This document shows positions 44,037 through 53,924 of a stretch of 64,000 nt of DNA, piece by piece. How positions within the stretch are numbered: the stretch's first letter is position 1; every line of letters starts with the position of its first letter. A model generated the notes under the pieces. That model made no database searches. It was not told the DNA's origin and saw only the letters and a program-made list of their open reading frames with translations. Made by a program: the position numbers and the translations under genes. This DNA is from Branchinecta lynchi (lineage: Eukaryota; Arthropoda; Branchiopoda; Anostraca; Branchinectidae): contig JAKZAP010000010.1 of the NCBI GenBank assembly GCA_023053575.1, positions 17,978,628 to 18,042,627 of the forward strand. Direction: 5' to 3'.

Positions 44037-44299
44037 TGTGTATTTTACTTTGTTTTCTTTTACCCGCTGTAACTAAAAAGCGAGTCGTAAATAAATAAAT
44101 AAAACTGTCACGTCACGTCGTCAAATTTAACATACGGTACCACATCACGTTGTCCTGTATACGCTTTATTGTGTATTTTACTGTGTTTTCTTTTACTCCA
44201 CTGTAACTAAAAAGTTGGTCGTAAGTAAATGAGTGAAACTGTCACGTTACGTCGTCAAATTTAACATACCACATCACTTTGTCCTGTATACGCTTTAGC
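44037..44299. repeat. Two-unit tandem repeat, 133 bp
   Basis: Units share TGTGTATTTTACT, TGTTTTCTTTTAC, CTGTAACTAAAAAG, AAACTGTCACGT-ACGTCGTC and CCTGTATACGCTTTA; they start at 44037 and 44170. Confidence 0.75.
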
Positions 44300-44925
44300 T
44301 CGGGTCGAAAGGAGACTTAAAGATACAAGAGAAAATCTTTTAGCATTGCAAAAGAGGTTCAACACAATTTTCAGTTTCCGATTATCAGTTCCACTCGAAT
44401 AATCTTCTCTCATTTAATGGGGTTCTCCGTCAGTTCGGCCACACATCAGTTCACACAAGCGTCCGTTTGCCGGAAAATTCCGTCACTATGCCAAAATTTC
44501 GCGACAGTTTGCACGTTTGTGTGTACTGGCGGTAGGTGAACTGACGGATTCCTGAAGTGACGGTCGTTTGACTGACGTGTTGACAAACTGACGTTTGAAA
44601 CTGACAGGTTTGCGAATTGATTTGTGGAGGTAGTGGCAGCGACCCATTTAATCGAGCAGAGAAAGGTCATTACAGAAAGTGTTTAATGCCGTCATTTCCC
44701 CAGTTTGTTTTCCTTCTTTCTTATTTCGTTTTTCTCCCTCTCTCTCTTTTTCGATTTGTGTTTCAAGTTGAAACCAAAGGGTATCATTTTCCTCTCTCTT
44801 CATTTTTTTTCTAGATATATATTTTTTTATTTTTTTTAACTAATATTGGCTAGTGTCGTGCCCTAGACAAGCACCCCATTTCGTTCTTTCCGGGCAGGAA
44901 TGTTATATTAGTTGCCTAATTTTCT

Positions 44926-45328
44926 TTAAAGGACCCCTCGCACTATTTACTGTTCAACTTACATTATTTAAATACTTTAAAACTAGGCTGTGCTTTCAAC
45001 AAATAACCCCCTGGTTTGGCTGTTTTAAGCCTTTTCTGAAACCCGTTTACTTATAGCGAATACAGGGAAACCATTTACAGAACCGGTCTTTCTGATGGAA
45101 AAACTTCTCGCAGAGAACCGTCGACAGCGTGATTCATATGGCCCTCGGGCTTTTTTCAATACAATTATTATCAATTATTAATCTAAGGTAGCATAACACG
45201 GCAAGTGAGAAAATTTTGTTAGAGGGCGTAAAATTTACCGTACGAAATTGGGGTCTCGGGTTTAGAAATAATATGGAGTGATTACAGAAGTAGGTTGCGT
45301 TATTATTATGCGTAAGACAGTTCCTTAA
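44926..45328 (-). mobile_element. A-family MITE at TTAA
   Basis: Left end TTAAAGGACCCCTCGCAC, right end GTTCCTTAA. The internal order is the inverse of 19551-19930. About 45 bp of foreign sequence (45138-45190) is inserted. It ends 71 bp before a RAPTOR exon. Confidence 0.75.
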
Positions 45329-45399
45329 AACATATTTAAATGAAACTGAATCTGGTACTAGCTGACAACGATGTTCATTTTTGTTAATTTTTTTTTCAG

Positions 45400-45600
45400 A
45401 TTCGATTAATACGACGCCAATTCGACGCGGTGCTGCTCGAGAACGGGTGCGGTCTTCAGTTGTCCTAGGGACAAGTCCCGACCGTACGAGGCTTCTGTCG
45501 GGACCGAGCGACAGCAGACTTGAAGCACAGCTGACATCCTCCAGCAGCTTTCAGAATCTACGGCGTACAGCTTCAACAAACTCGCTAAATAGTCCATCAG
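45400..45600 (+). CDS. RPTOR: RAPTOR exon 4 of 5 in window (linker after HEAT region)
   Basis: 201 bp, phase 1 in and phase 1 out; acceptor TTTTTTTTCAG, donor TCAG|GTATAT. After the split Asp codon it encodes SINTTPIRRGAARERVRS, a basic/serine-rich linker, then SSSSFQNLRRTASTNSLN and SPS. In animal RAPTOR the linker after the HEAT repeats ends with an MRRASS-type motif followed by YSSLNSLIG just before the next helical block; LRRTASTNSLN fits that position. Much of the exon is low complexity, consistent with a disordered linker that carries phosphorylation sites in vertebrate RAPTOR. It is bracketed by A-family elements. Confidence 0.88.
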
Positions 45601-45689
45601 GTATATGCCCTCTTAAATTGCTAAGGAAACTTTTGGTTCGGCAGTAAAAAAGATTAGCTAGGCTGCTGTCTAGACGTCATCTTCTCAGG

Positions 45690-46200
45690 TAAAGGACCCG
45701 TACGTATAATGATAATGCAGCCTACTTCCCTATAGCTGCATTCTTTCATTCTTAAACCCGAAGACCAAAATTTCAGATGTTACATTCTGATATCACTAAT
45801 GTAATGACACCTCACAAATCTTCACGCTTGCCAAGATTCACTATTTTCCATGTGCATAATGCTCCCGACAAGCGATAGCTTTATGCGTAAAACCGTATTT
45901 GACGGAGCAAAACGGATAAGTCAGCTACATTTCATTAGAGCTATATTTCGGCCCTTCTTGGCAAGGGTCCTCTTCAGGCTCAAGCCGCTCAAGCTGGAAA
46001 ATGAACTTGTGGAAAAACAAGTTCATGGTAACCGGTTATCTGAGTTTTGCCAAGATTTTGCTAGAATTCAATGGGGCTGGGCTAAGGCTTAAAGCAACCA
46101 AAGCTGTCGATAATTTGTTAAAAGCAGATTAGTTTTACAGTATTCAGATAGTTTTGGATATTTGAACTTAAAGACTAAATAATGCGAGGTGCGCTTTAAT
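45690..46200. repeat. A- and E-family fragments
   Basis: 45693-45785 (AAAGGACCCGTACG, AACCCGAAGACC) is an A-family end. 45895-46030 is a family E segment with the ribozyme motif on the minus strand. 46095-46196 is the other half of an A element (ending GCGAGGTGCGCTTTAA). Inference: E inserted into A. Confidence 0.6.
45938..45981 (-). ncRNA. Hammerhead-type ribozyme motif, family E (best copy)
   Basis: Minus-strand RNA: GAGC; core CUGAAGA; stem II GG(A)CCCUU with AAGGGCC around loop GCCAAG; GAAA; loop UA; UA; GCUC, which pairs with GAGC. All core positions fit CUGANGA...GAAA...UH, with predicted cleavage after the A opposite 45942. Type I form with minimal stem III, as described for Penelope-like elements. 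Confidence 0.62.
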
Positions 46201-46239
46201 ACAGGGGTGGAATTTTTTGCCGTGCAAAAAATAGGTACA

Positions 46240-46603
46240 AACTATTCAGCATACAGTATTTTAAAATTTTTCAATACTTTAAAACTAGGCTGTACTTTCA
46301 ACAAATAACCCACATTTTTGGCTGTTTTAAGCCTTTTCCGAGTCCCGTTGACTTTTAGCGAAAATAGGGAAACAATTTACATAACCGGTTTTCCTGATGG
46401 GAAAACTTCTCGCAGAGAACCGTCGACAATGTGATACACATCGAAGGTAGCAAAACACGGCAAGTGAGAAAATTAACGTGGTTTTGTTAGAGGGCTTAGA
46501 ATGTACCTGACAAAATTGGGGTCTCCGGGTTTAGAAATTATGAAGTGATTATGGAAGTAGGTTGCGTCATTATTATACGTAAGACACAAGAGAGGTCCTT
46601 TAA
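46240..46603 (-). mobile_element. A-family MITE, left end decayed
   Basis: Same internal order as 44926-45328 (TTTTGGCTGTTTTAAGCC, ACTTCTCGCAGAGAACCG) and right end GAGAGGTCCTTTAA. Confidence 0.65.
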
Positions 46604-47572
46604 TTTTATTTTTGGTATCAAGGACACCAAGGAATTTGGTTTTATACTCATAAGAAAATGGTCCCTGGAATCTGAGAGTTGCTCGCATTCTACCAGAAAA
46701 TTGCCCTCTTTCGCTGTATCAAAGCATTGACCTTTACTATTTTGAATATTTTTTTTCGAATTACTCCGTTCACATTGTGGGAGAACTATAGGGTTCCACG
46801 AGCAGCGTCAACAAACTCACTAAATAGCCCGTCAGGTAGTCTCCCATTGAATATTTAGATTTTGACTATTTGGATAATAAACTTGATTGATTGATTGATT
46901 GGATTGTAAATAGGAGAGTGGGCGGAGGTCCGTGACACTGATAGGTATGCGAGACGCGTACTGTATCGCATCCTGAAGTTTTGAGTATTGAACTGAATAA
47001 GCAGTTTTTAGTTGACAATTTAGTCAGATAACATTTAGATTGTTTACAGATAACATTGTTCCATAGCAAGGTCAATGTAGCCCACAGTAGCCCCTTAGTT
47101 AATTTAGGCTACTGTCGCCACTTCAGACATTTTTTGAAAATAAACTTAAAATTATTTAGCCAAACGTCGCGAGTCTCATAACCTAGACACTGTTTTTCTT
47201 TTGGTGGTATCTGCAATTGATTTTTTTTGTTATCCCATTTTTGGCCGGATACCGATAAACCGTGCATTCCTTCATTTATTCACAGCGCAGATCGAACTGT
47301 TAGCATCTTCGAAGGAGACCTGAAGTATTAAGTTGTGAGAAAAATCTGCATCATTTCACATATAAAGAAATGCTCTAAACTGGAATTGGCTTTCCTGTAA
47401 ATTAATTAGGAAAACAACAAGTCCTAGTAGGGTATTGGTTAGAACTAATAAAGACCCAAGAGAGACATTCATAAGAATGCAATAATTAATAATGTGTTGT
47501 AAATACGATAATTATTAATAAATAATAAAACAAAATAAGAATGAGTTAAAGTGACTGAGAACATTTTTCTAG
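46604..47572. other. Intron remainder without recognised repeats
   Basis: A (TTGA)n stretch at 46881-46898. 46795-46845 resembles part of the preceding RAPTOR exon (GCAGCGTCAACAAACTCACT, AATAGCCCGTCAGGTA), so it may be a partial duplication of the exon's 3' end. Confidence 0.5.
46797..46846 (+). pseudogene. RPTOR: Partial duplicate of the 3' end of RAPTOR exon 4
   Basis: CAGCGTCAACAAACTCACTA, AATAGCCCGTCAG and GTAG mirror CAGCTTCAACAAACTCGCTA, AATAGTCCATCAG and GTAT at 45570-45604, including the splice donor. About 45 bp with a few substitutions. It has no acceptor, so it is unlikely to be used. Confidence 0.65.
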
Positions 47573-47721
47573 TTCTCTCTGGAAGTTTCCAGATGCCCTT
47601 CACTCTTTCCTCCAGTGGAATCTACCAAAGGCTTTGGACGGGGTTGACTTTATTGGAAAAGGATCCGTGCCCGGACGTCGCTTCCACAGCCGCTCTGATC
47701 TGCAACTATATAAGAGCCAAG
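47573..47721 (+). CDS. RPTOR: RAPTOR exon 5 of 5 in window
   Basis: 149 bp, phase 1 in and phase 0 out; acceptor CATTTTTCTAG, donor AAG|GTAAGA. I chose the acceptor at 47571-47572 because it is the one that completes the split codon and keeps the frame; the AG at 47590-47591 does not. It encodes VLSGSFQMPFTLSSSGIY, then QRLWTGLTLLEKDPCPDVA and ICNYIRAK. Animal RAPTOR has VYTQIWRVLLHLAADPYPEV and LNSIAY at this point, so W-LL--DP-P-VA is the match. The following, WD40-bearing exons were not found in the remaining 16 kb; they may lie beyond the window or be short. Confidence 0.85.
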
Positions 47722-47795
47722 GTAAGACAAGGTTGAAGTATTTGCAGGTTAAAGAAGGATACCTATCTGACTTGTTTGTTGGTGACGTGACCTAG

Positions 47796-48032
47796 ACCTT
47801 CAGGACTATTTGTCGTGTATTGAATCGTAAAAAGCGTTCAGGCCTTGGAGATGAGGATGTGAAGGCCTATTTGGAATGGGTTTTAGCTAAAACTCGGTCC
47901 CAGCGAGTTCCGATCGCTCCGAGGATGCTAGTGGAATCAGATTATTTTGCGGAATATTCCGATTTGCCAATGGCGAAGTTAGACGAAAAGCCGCATCCAT
48001 GCTTTGTTTTTCAAAAACTGAATGTGAAATAA
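47796..48032 (+). CDS. Unrecognised open frame, possible transposase HTH fragment
   Basis: After a TAG at 47793 the frame is open for 78 codons to a TAA. It contains GLGDEDVKAYLEWVLAKTRS followed by QRVPIAPRMLVESDYFAE. The spacing L-x-x-W-V ... R ... V-P-I ... A/Y-F-A is weakly like the second half of the CENP-B-type DNA-binding domain of pogo/Tigger transposases. The last 25 residues match nothing I know. The residue composition looks like real protein, but there is no upstream partner. It lies just after a RAPTOR exon and is not RAPTOR. Function unassigned. Confidence 0.35.
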   Translation, partial: TFRTICRVLNRKKRSGLGDEDVKAYLEWVLAKTRSQRVPIAPRMLVESDYFAEYSDLPMAKLDEKPHPCFVFQKLNVK

Positions 48033-48098
48033 GTCTTCGTTATCCTATTTGATTCGCCGACACTAGCCAGTCAGAGAGTTTTGCAAAATAATCTGATG

Positions 48099-48640
48099 CA
48101 GGGCCGTCGCTAGCCACAACTCGAGGGGGGGGGGGCGCCTGACGGCGACCTGAAACCCGTTTCAGCTTTTCTTCTCATATGTGATAATAAAACTCCTTAT
48201 GACTGCAAGCGTTAAATACTGAAGATAGAAGCCTAGTTTTTTCTCCAAGCTCAGAAGCGGTTCGAAGGGCTTGGGCGTGGAAGGTGAGTTTCTTAAAATA
48301 TACGACTCCAGAAGACCCAAGAGTCATACCAGTTAGAAACAGTAGCCAAGAAATACATCACTATATCCGCAAAACTGTATATCAGACAGAATGAAAATGA
48401 GCGCCGCAGTCGAAATTTTTGGAGTAGGCCACGGCTTTTTTCGGGCAAAACGCTACTTCCCCACAACTAGATCTACTTAGCTTTTAATGCTGCCCAAGCC
48501 CCGAAATCAAAGCCTAAAATCGGAATGAAATGACGGACTTTCTAGTAAACAAAGCCTACTACGAAAGACGCCGCAGGAAAGTTCTGTGGAATCCTGTATG
48601 ATCAGAACGACTTTTGGATCCCAAATGAAGGTAAGGGCGA
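48099..48640. mobile_element. Family N hAT-like element, 5' part
   Basis: Starts CAGGGCCGTCGCTAGCC with a G run 20 bp inside, as in the 58376 element (CAGTGGCGTCCCGAGCC and a G run). 48375-48525 matches 31200-31360, and 48570-48620 (GACGCCGCAGG, GATCCCAA) matches 58870-58960. The right end was not found. Confidence 0.55.
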
Positions 48641-48689
48641 CTCAGCAGAATCTGCCCATCTGTCTTTGTTCACGACGAATCCAGAAACA

Positions 48690-49180
48690 AGTACGCAAGC
48701 GCTCAGACGTGGAGTGTAAAAGTAAAATGCGTATCACATTTATATACAAACAGCTTTAGAACCAAGAAATTTCTCATCCCCAATAACAAATACAAGTATT
48801 GAAACAACCTTGTAATCACCCCCCTTTAAAAGCTTTAAATGTAAACAAACAGCCAGTATAAATCTAAAAAAATGTTGAAGTTGCACGTATAGCATTTGTT
48901 CGAACACTGAATGGTCTGCCTGCCAGTCCCACCCCAGCTCTTGTCCATTAACAAGGTGATAATAAGTGCAATAAACCAATTCGTAGCAGACTAATGCCCC
49001 CTTTGTGACAATTCATTAAGAAGGGTATATCATCGATCATATGACAAAACAGTCCAGTTTCCAACTGTTCATTAAAGATTAAAGTACGTCGCGTCGTCTT
49101 ATTTGTTGACGTTACACAAAATCCTCATCCATAGATATATGTCCCCAAATATAGAAGAGTTGGACTTGAGACCTGTCATA
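48690..49180 (+). repeat. L-K repeat without the A insertion (empty site)
   Basis: Diverged copy of 3490-3881 joined directly to the start of K (4257 on). The junction is CTGTTCATTAAAG-ATTAAAGTACG at about 49065-49087, with a single TTAA. This shows the A element in the other copies is an insertion. Confidence 0.8.
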
Positions 49181-49297
49181 GACAAATTAAACTCATGGGA
49201 AATCTGGGCCCAGCTGCCCATGAACGGGAGAGGGGGGGGGGGTCGGAAACCATCAAAATGAGTGTTTACACCTTTTTCCCTCAAGTATACCAGCTTA

Positions 49298-50641
49298 TAG
49301 TTTGATCTCTAGAAATCCGGACCCCCCCCCAACTCACCCAGAGTGCCCGGATCTGGTCCGCTTATATCAATGACGTATCTAGGACTTGTGCTTGTTCTTC
49401 CCACCAAGTTTCATCCCGATCCCTCCACTCTAAGCGTTTCTCAAGATTTCCGGTTCCCTCCTCCAACTCCCCCCAGGGTCATCGGATCCTGTCCGGATTT
49501 ATAGTGGGACGTCTGAGACACGAGGTCATCCTAAATATAAAATTTCATCGAGATCCGATCACCCGTCCAAAAGTTATACACGCCACTAGATTCCGGACTC
49601 CCCATCCATCCACTCCCCCCCACTATGGTCCGATCGGGGAAACGGCTGTTCTCAAGTGAACCTGTTCGGGTCCCTGACATACCTGCCAAGTTTTATCGCC
49701 CTAGCACATCAGGAAGTATGCCGAACTCGCGGGATCGCTAGAAATCCGGACCCCCCCCCCCCAACTCCTCCAGAGTGCCCGGATCTGGTCCGCTTATATC
49801 AATGACCTATCTAGGACTTGTGCTTGTTCTTCCCACCAAGTTTCATCCCGATCCCTCCACTCTAAGCGTTTCTCAAGATTTCCGGTTCCCTCCTCCAACT
49901 CCCCCCGGTGTCATCGGATCCGGTCCGGATTTATAGTGGGACGTCTGAGACACGAGGTCATCCTAAATATAAAATTTCATCAAGATCCGATGACTCGTTC
50001 GCAAGATAAAAATACCTCACATTTTGGCTTCCCCCTCCCTCCACTCCCCCTCCCAGATGGTCGGATCGGGGAAATGACTATTTCCTATTTAATCTGGTCG
50101 GGTCCCTGACATGCCTGCCAATTTTCAGCGTCCCAGCACAAAGTGAGCGGATCCGTTCAAGTTATATCCGTCACGTATCTAGGACTTCTGCTTGTTCTTT
50201 CCACCAAGTTTCATCCGGATCCCTTCACTCTAAGTGTTTTCCAAGATTTCCGGTTTCCCCCTCCAACTCCCCCCAATGTCACCGGATCCGGTCTGGATTT
50301 AAAATGGAGCGTCTGAGACATGACGTCCTTCCATATATCAAGTTTCATTAAGATCCGATTACCCGTTCGTAAGCTAAAAATATATAAGTTTTCCTAATTT
50401 TTCCGGATTCCCCCTTCCTCCACTCCCCTCCAGATGGTCGGATCAGGGAAGCAATTATTTCTTATTTAATCTGGTGCAGTCCTTGATATGCCTGCCAAGT
50501 TTCATCATCCTAGCTTATCTGGAAGTGCCCGAACTAGCAAAACCGGGACCGACAGACAGACAGACCGGCAGACCGACAGACCGACTGACGGACAGAAATT
50601 ACAATCGCTATATGGCACTTGGCCGAAGGGCAAGTGCCATA
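49298..50641 (+). mobile_element. Family C element, forward, left end missing
   Basis: Begins inside the unit (CTCTAGAAATCCGGACCCC) and repeats it almost identically about 426 bp later (49312 and 49738), so at least one recent unit duplication. Ends with the hairpin TGGCACTTG (50613-50621) and CAAGTGCCA (50631-50639). Confidence 0.75.
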
Positions 50642-50734
50642 AAAACCTCTTCGTATCTGAACGACTATAAATAGCCTGCCTCTCGAAACATGCGTTCGAG
50701 AATGCAAAAGCTCGAGAACCTAGAACAGCCGACG

Positions 50735-50970
50735 CCTTTATTAACTAGCCTTACTGACTTTCCCGGGTGTACTGCCATCCCTCCATTTAGTTTTTCTGAG
50801 TGAGCGCCCAGTTGAGCGGAATTTTCGTGGTCGGGCGCTCTGCGAGCGCCCGTTTTAGCTAAATTTGTGTGGTCGGGCGCTCTGCGAGCGCCCGTTTTAT
50901 CTTTTTTCTTTCTTCGAGGGGGGGGGGGTGGTACCACCACCCCCCACACCCCTCCATAGTGACGCCCCTG
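50735..50970. mobile_element. Family J hAT-like MITE with duplicated hairpin
   Basis: Two copies of GGTCGGGCGCTCTGCGAGCG, 48 bp apart (50833 and 50873), each a hairpin. Then G and C runs and the tip ATAGTGACGCCCCTG. Shares its left part with 31825-31865. Confidence 0.6.
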
Positions 50971-51251
50971 TGGACTAGTACCAGTGAAAGTGGAACTCAT
51001 CTGAAATTCCATTTTTGCCAGTTTCAGGCTCACTTGGCACCGCTTCTTTTGAAGTCAGGTGCGGCCGGTAGCGACGCGTTAAAGATAGAGTAAAAAAGAT
51101 TGGTTTTGGAAAGCCCAAAAGAGGGGAAGGCCCCCCAGTCTTTTTTTTTATCAAAACAGTAGCCGGACGTAGCCGCGCCACGAAAACCCGCAAAACCAAA
51201 GATTAAAAACTGATCATTTCCAGTAAAACGCAGATGAATCGTGCAGCAGTA

Positions 51252-51466
51252 CAGTAGAGGTATGCTTATGTGAACAGTTACTTCAATGTGAACAGTGCAG
51301 TTTTGTGCTAAATGGTAGAATGAAGATGCAAAATACTTATACAGGTGTTTTCAGATGCCCTTAGTTACCTGCTTTGGCTCACTGGTAGTTAGCTTTAAAC
51401 ACAGCAAGTGTATGAAAATTACTAAGTTCACTGTCAACAAACGCTCACTTAAGCATACCTCTACCG
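51252..51466. mobile_element. TA-flanked MITE, 215 bp
   Basis: Ends CAGTAGAGGTATGCTTATG and the complement of CGGTAGAGGTATGCTTAAG; TA on both sides (51250-51251 and 51467-51468). Mariner-like by target site and size. Confidence 0.75.
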
Positions 51467-51544
51467 TATGTGATTTAACGCTTTTTGTCGACACTACACG
51501 CGCATGCGTTTATGATTTCTGGTTCTCGTAGCCCATCTATTGGC

Positions 51545-52140
51545 TATTAAAAACAAGACGAAAGTTTCGATGGGATTCCAAAAATTTGATATTAATTGGA
51601 CTTCTTGATCCAGACAGTTCGAATTTTGTAGATTTCCGAGTCTTCGTCAGACCTTCTGCTATTTATCCATGACCCCACCGCTTGAAAATGTACAAAAATA
51701 ATGTTACCGTTTTGGAGTTTCTGGCAACTTACGGCTAAACAACTAATCATATGAGAAAACCAAGTTCAGATATTGATCAGCAAGGATTTTTACTCCAATA
51801 TCTCATCCTAATCGACTCTACAATCGACCTTTAATTTTACAAAATTCAGAGCATAGAAGTTAGTGACATTGAGAGGAGAGCCTTTCAATCCAACTTTCCA
51901 GGTTTTGGCAAATTTTGACAGCTTATCTGTCAAGGAAATAAACTTCAAAATTACATTGAGCATGTCTTCGTACCCCGATACTGAATCTCTAATCAACTTC
52001 AAAAACCACTTTGAGCTTCAACCAAATTTCCATTGTCGGTCGAATTCCGAGTGAAGCATTTGTCCGGCAAGAAGACTAAGTTTAGATATGGATTTAGCGG
52101 GCCTCCTTACCACTTGCACGACTATCTCATTAGCTCTTAA
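51545..52140 (+). repeat. Family H element, forward, right end missing
   Basis: Left tip AAAGTTTCGATGGGATTCC, then CTTCTTGATCCAGACAGTTC and two to three degenerate units to about 52130, where family E begins. Confidence 0.65.
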
Positions 52141-52188
52141 AAAACATATTTGCCGGTGCAAAACGGATAAGTCAGCTACATATTATTA

Positions 52189-52232
52189 GAGCTAAATTTC
52201 GGCCCTTCTTGGCAAGGGTCCTCTTCAGGCTC
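52189..52232 (-). ncRNA. Hammerhead-type ribozyme motif, family E left arm
   Basis: Minus strand: GAGC, CUGAAGA, the same stem II as 45938-45981, GAAA, loop UU, UA, GCUC. All core positions are intact; stem I is 4 bp. Confidence 0.6.
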
Positions 52233-52423
52233 AAGAAAAGCTGGAAAATGGACTTGTGGAAAAACAATTAAATTTTCTTCCTTAAATATCTGATTTTATG
52301 AACTTCTTTCCGAAATGTAGCTCTAATAAAATTCAGCTGACTTATCCGTTTTGCACCGTCAAATATGATGTTAGGCTGAAGGATTATTCATCACCACAGA
52401 ACGGAACTTCAAATCGCCCATAA

Positions 52424-52624
52424 ATGCCGCCGACAAGCATCCGTCTTAGCTCGAAAGAAGAAGAAGAGACAGGTGACTCCAAAACCAAAATGCAGAAGAA
52501 TCTCTGCCGTTTCGACGACCCAATCGAACAGCAAAAACAGCAGCCCTGTTCAGAATTAAATCACAGCACCAGCTTTAACTCCAAACAATTTTCAAACAAG
52601 AAGTTTATAAAACCAGATATTTAA
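52424..52624 (+). CDS. Small open frame inside the family E pair
   Basis: 66 codons starting MPPTSIRLSSKEEEETG: hydrophilic, rich in K, E, Q and N, no predicted membrane segment. It ends inside the right arm of the repeat, so its last dozen codons are repeat-encoded. It may be a residue of an internal gene or chance. No homologue recognised. Confidence 0.25.
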   Translation: MPPTSIRLSSKEEEETGDSKTKMQKNLCRFDDPIEQQKQQPCSELNHSTSFNSKQFSNKKFIKPDI

Positions 52625-52677
52625 GGAAGAATCTTTAATTGTTTTTCTACAAGTTCATTTTCCAGGTTGAGCGGCTT

Positions 52678-52721
52678 GAGCCTGAAGAGGAACCTTGCCA
52701 AGAAGGGCCGAAGTATAGCAC
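52678..52721 (+). ncRNA. Decayed hammerhead-type motif, family E right arm
   Basis: CUGAAGA core intact, stem II has one mismatch (GGAACCUU), GAAA is GAAG and the closing strand is GCAC. Probably inactive. Confidence 0.5.
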
Positions 52722-53089
52722 TAACAAAATGTAGCTGACTTATCCGTTTTGCACCGTCAAATATGATTCGCAGTCAGCTTGGGCTGAAGGACTATTTATT
52801 ATAAAACATACCTTTTTTACCCTTCATTCGAAACCCCCTACCCCAGTACGAAGCTTGAACATTATGTCTTGACCCCTTAGACCCCCCGACACGGTTCGAC
52901 AGACTTCCATCGTCCATGACGTGACTCCCTCCTGCGCCCGTAGATTAGGGCATCGTCCGGCGCGCAGAGCTTTCGTCTGTATGCATAAAGGGGTAGGGTA
53001 GGGACTGGTATAGCTACCTGTTTTGTTTTGTTTTTTTCGAAAAATGGTCGGCAAATTGTTCGAAAGTTGCAACAGCATTTCTCCTCACC

Positions 53090-53480
53090 CTATATCGACT
53101 ATATCATTGGGTTTTACAGTTTCATGCTAAATTTCCGGATTCCGGGTGAACTACTTGTCCGCCGAAAAAAAATAATTTCATAATCGGTTTCAGCATGTCC
53201 TCTTACCCCAGAATCGAACATCTAATCAACTTCAGACTCTACTTTTACTTTTGACAAATTTTCCAGTTTTTGGCGGATTCCGGGTGAACTACGGGAGCAT
53301 GTATCCTTACCCTTCAATATCATTTACTTTTACAAATATTTCATTTTCACCGCTTAATTCGAAACCCCTCGCCCACCCCTAAATATAAAGCTTTGGGGCC
53401 CATCTACGAACTTCACCTTTCCCTTGACTCAGGCAATCCTCACACCAAAATTCATCAAAAGTTGGGATCCCAAAAAAGCT
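53090..53480 (+). repeat. Family H fragment with right end
   Basis: TTCCGGGTGAACTACTTGTCC units, then the conserved right segment (CACACCAAAATTCATC, AAAAGTTGGGATCCC). Confidence 0.65.
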
Positions 53481-53924
53481 AACAAAAGCGGTAGTGCGAT
53501 ACCTGAGAAGAAAAATGTAAACCAGAACTTTACTGTTTACTCTCTTTACTGGCTGACTTAAGAAAAGAAAATAGTTATCAGAAGTGAACAAAGGATGCAA
53601 AGAAAAACGTTGTTTACTCACTACAAGCACATCAAAGGATTCGGTAAGCACCATGGGAAGTACCTCATGGTACTGCAAACTTAGCCTAGATACAGATTAA
53701 TATCGTCATTTAATCATTCCCGGGAAAACGGTAATGAATCGTGCTAAAAGAAATATGGAACCGACGATTATAAAATCACACAGTTTCAGCAGAAAATTTC
53801 ACTGCGCTGATTCGAACTTCTCAACTATTGTTGTTGGGAAAACAACGTACGGTAGCCTACAATGACCGCTACGTTGATATGACAGGATATATTTACATAA
53901 AAAGCCCGAGGGCCTTGGCAATAC
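53481..53924. other. Unassigned sequence
   Basis: A 99-codon minus-strand frame (53678-53379) overlaps the end of the H repeat and shows no domain. Confidence 0.4.

Larger units (their letters stand above)
52150..52795. mobile_element. Family E pair, inverted, with internal open frame
   Basis: 52150-52310 and 52600-52765 are inverted copies (TGCAAAACGGATAAGTCAGC ... AAAAACAATTAAA and its inverse). A third terminus (AATTCAGCTGACTTATCCG) lies at 52325-52365. Each arm has a ribozyme motif (52189-52232 minus, 52678-52721 plus). The enclosed frame 52424-52624 reaches into the right arm. The whole looks like a non-autonomous retroelement with inverted terminal repeats. Confidence 0.6.
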
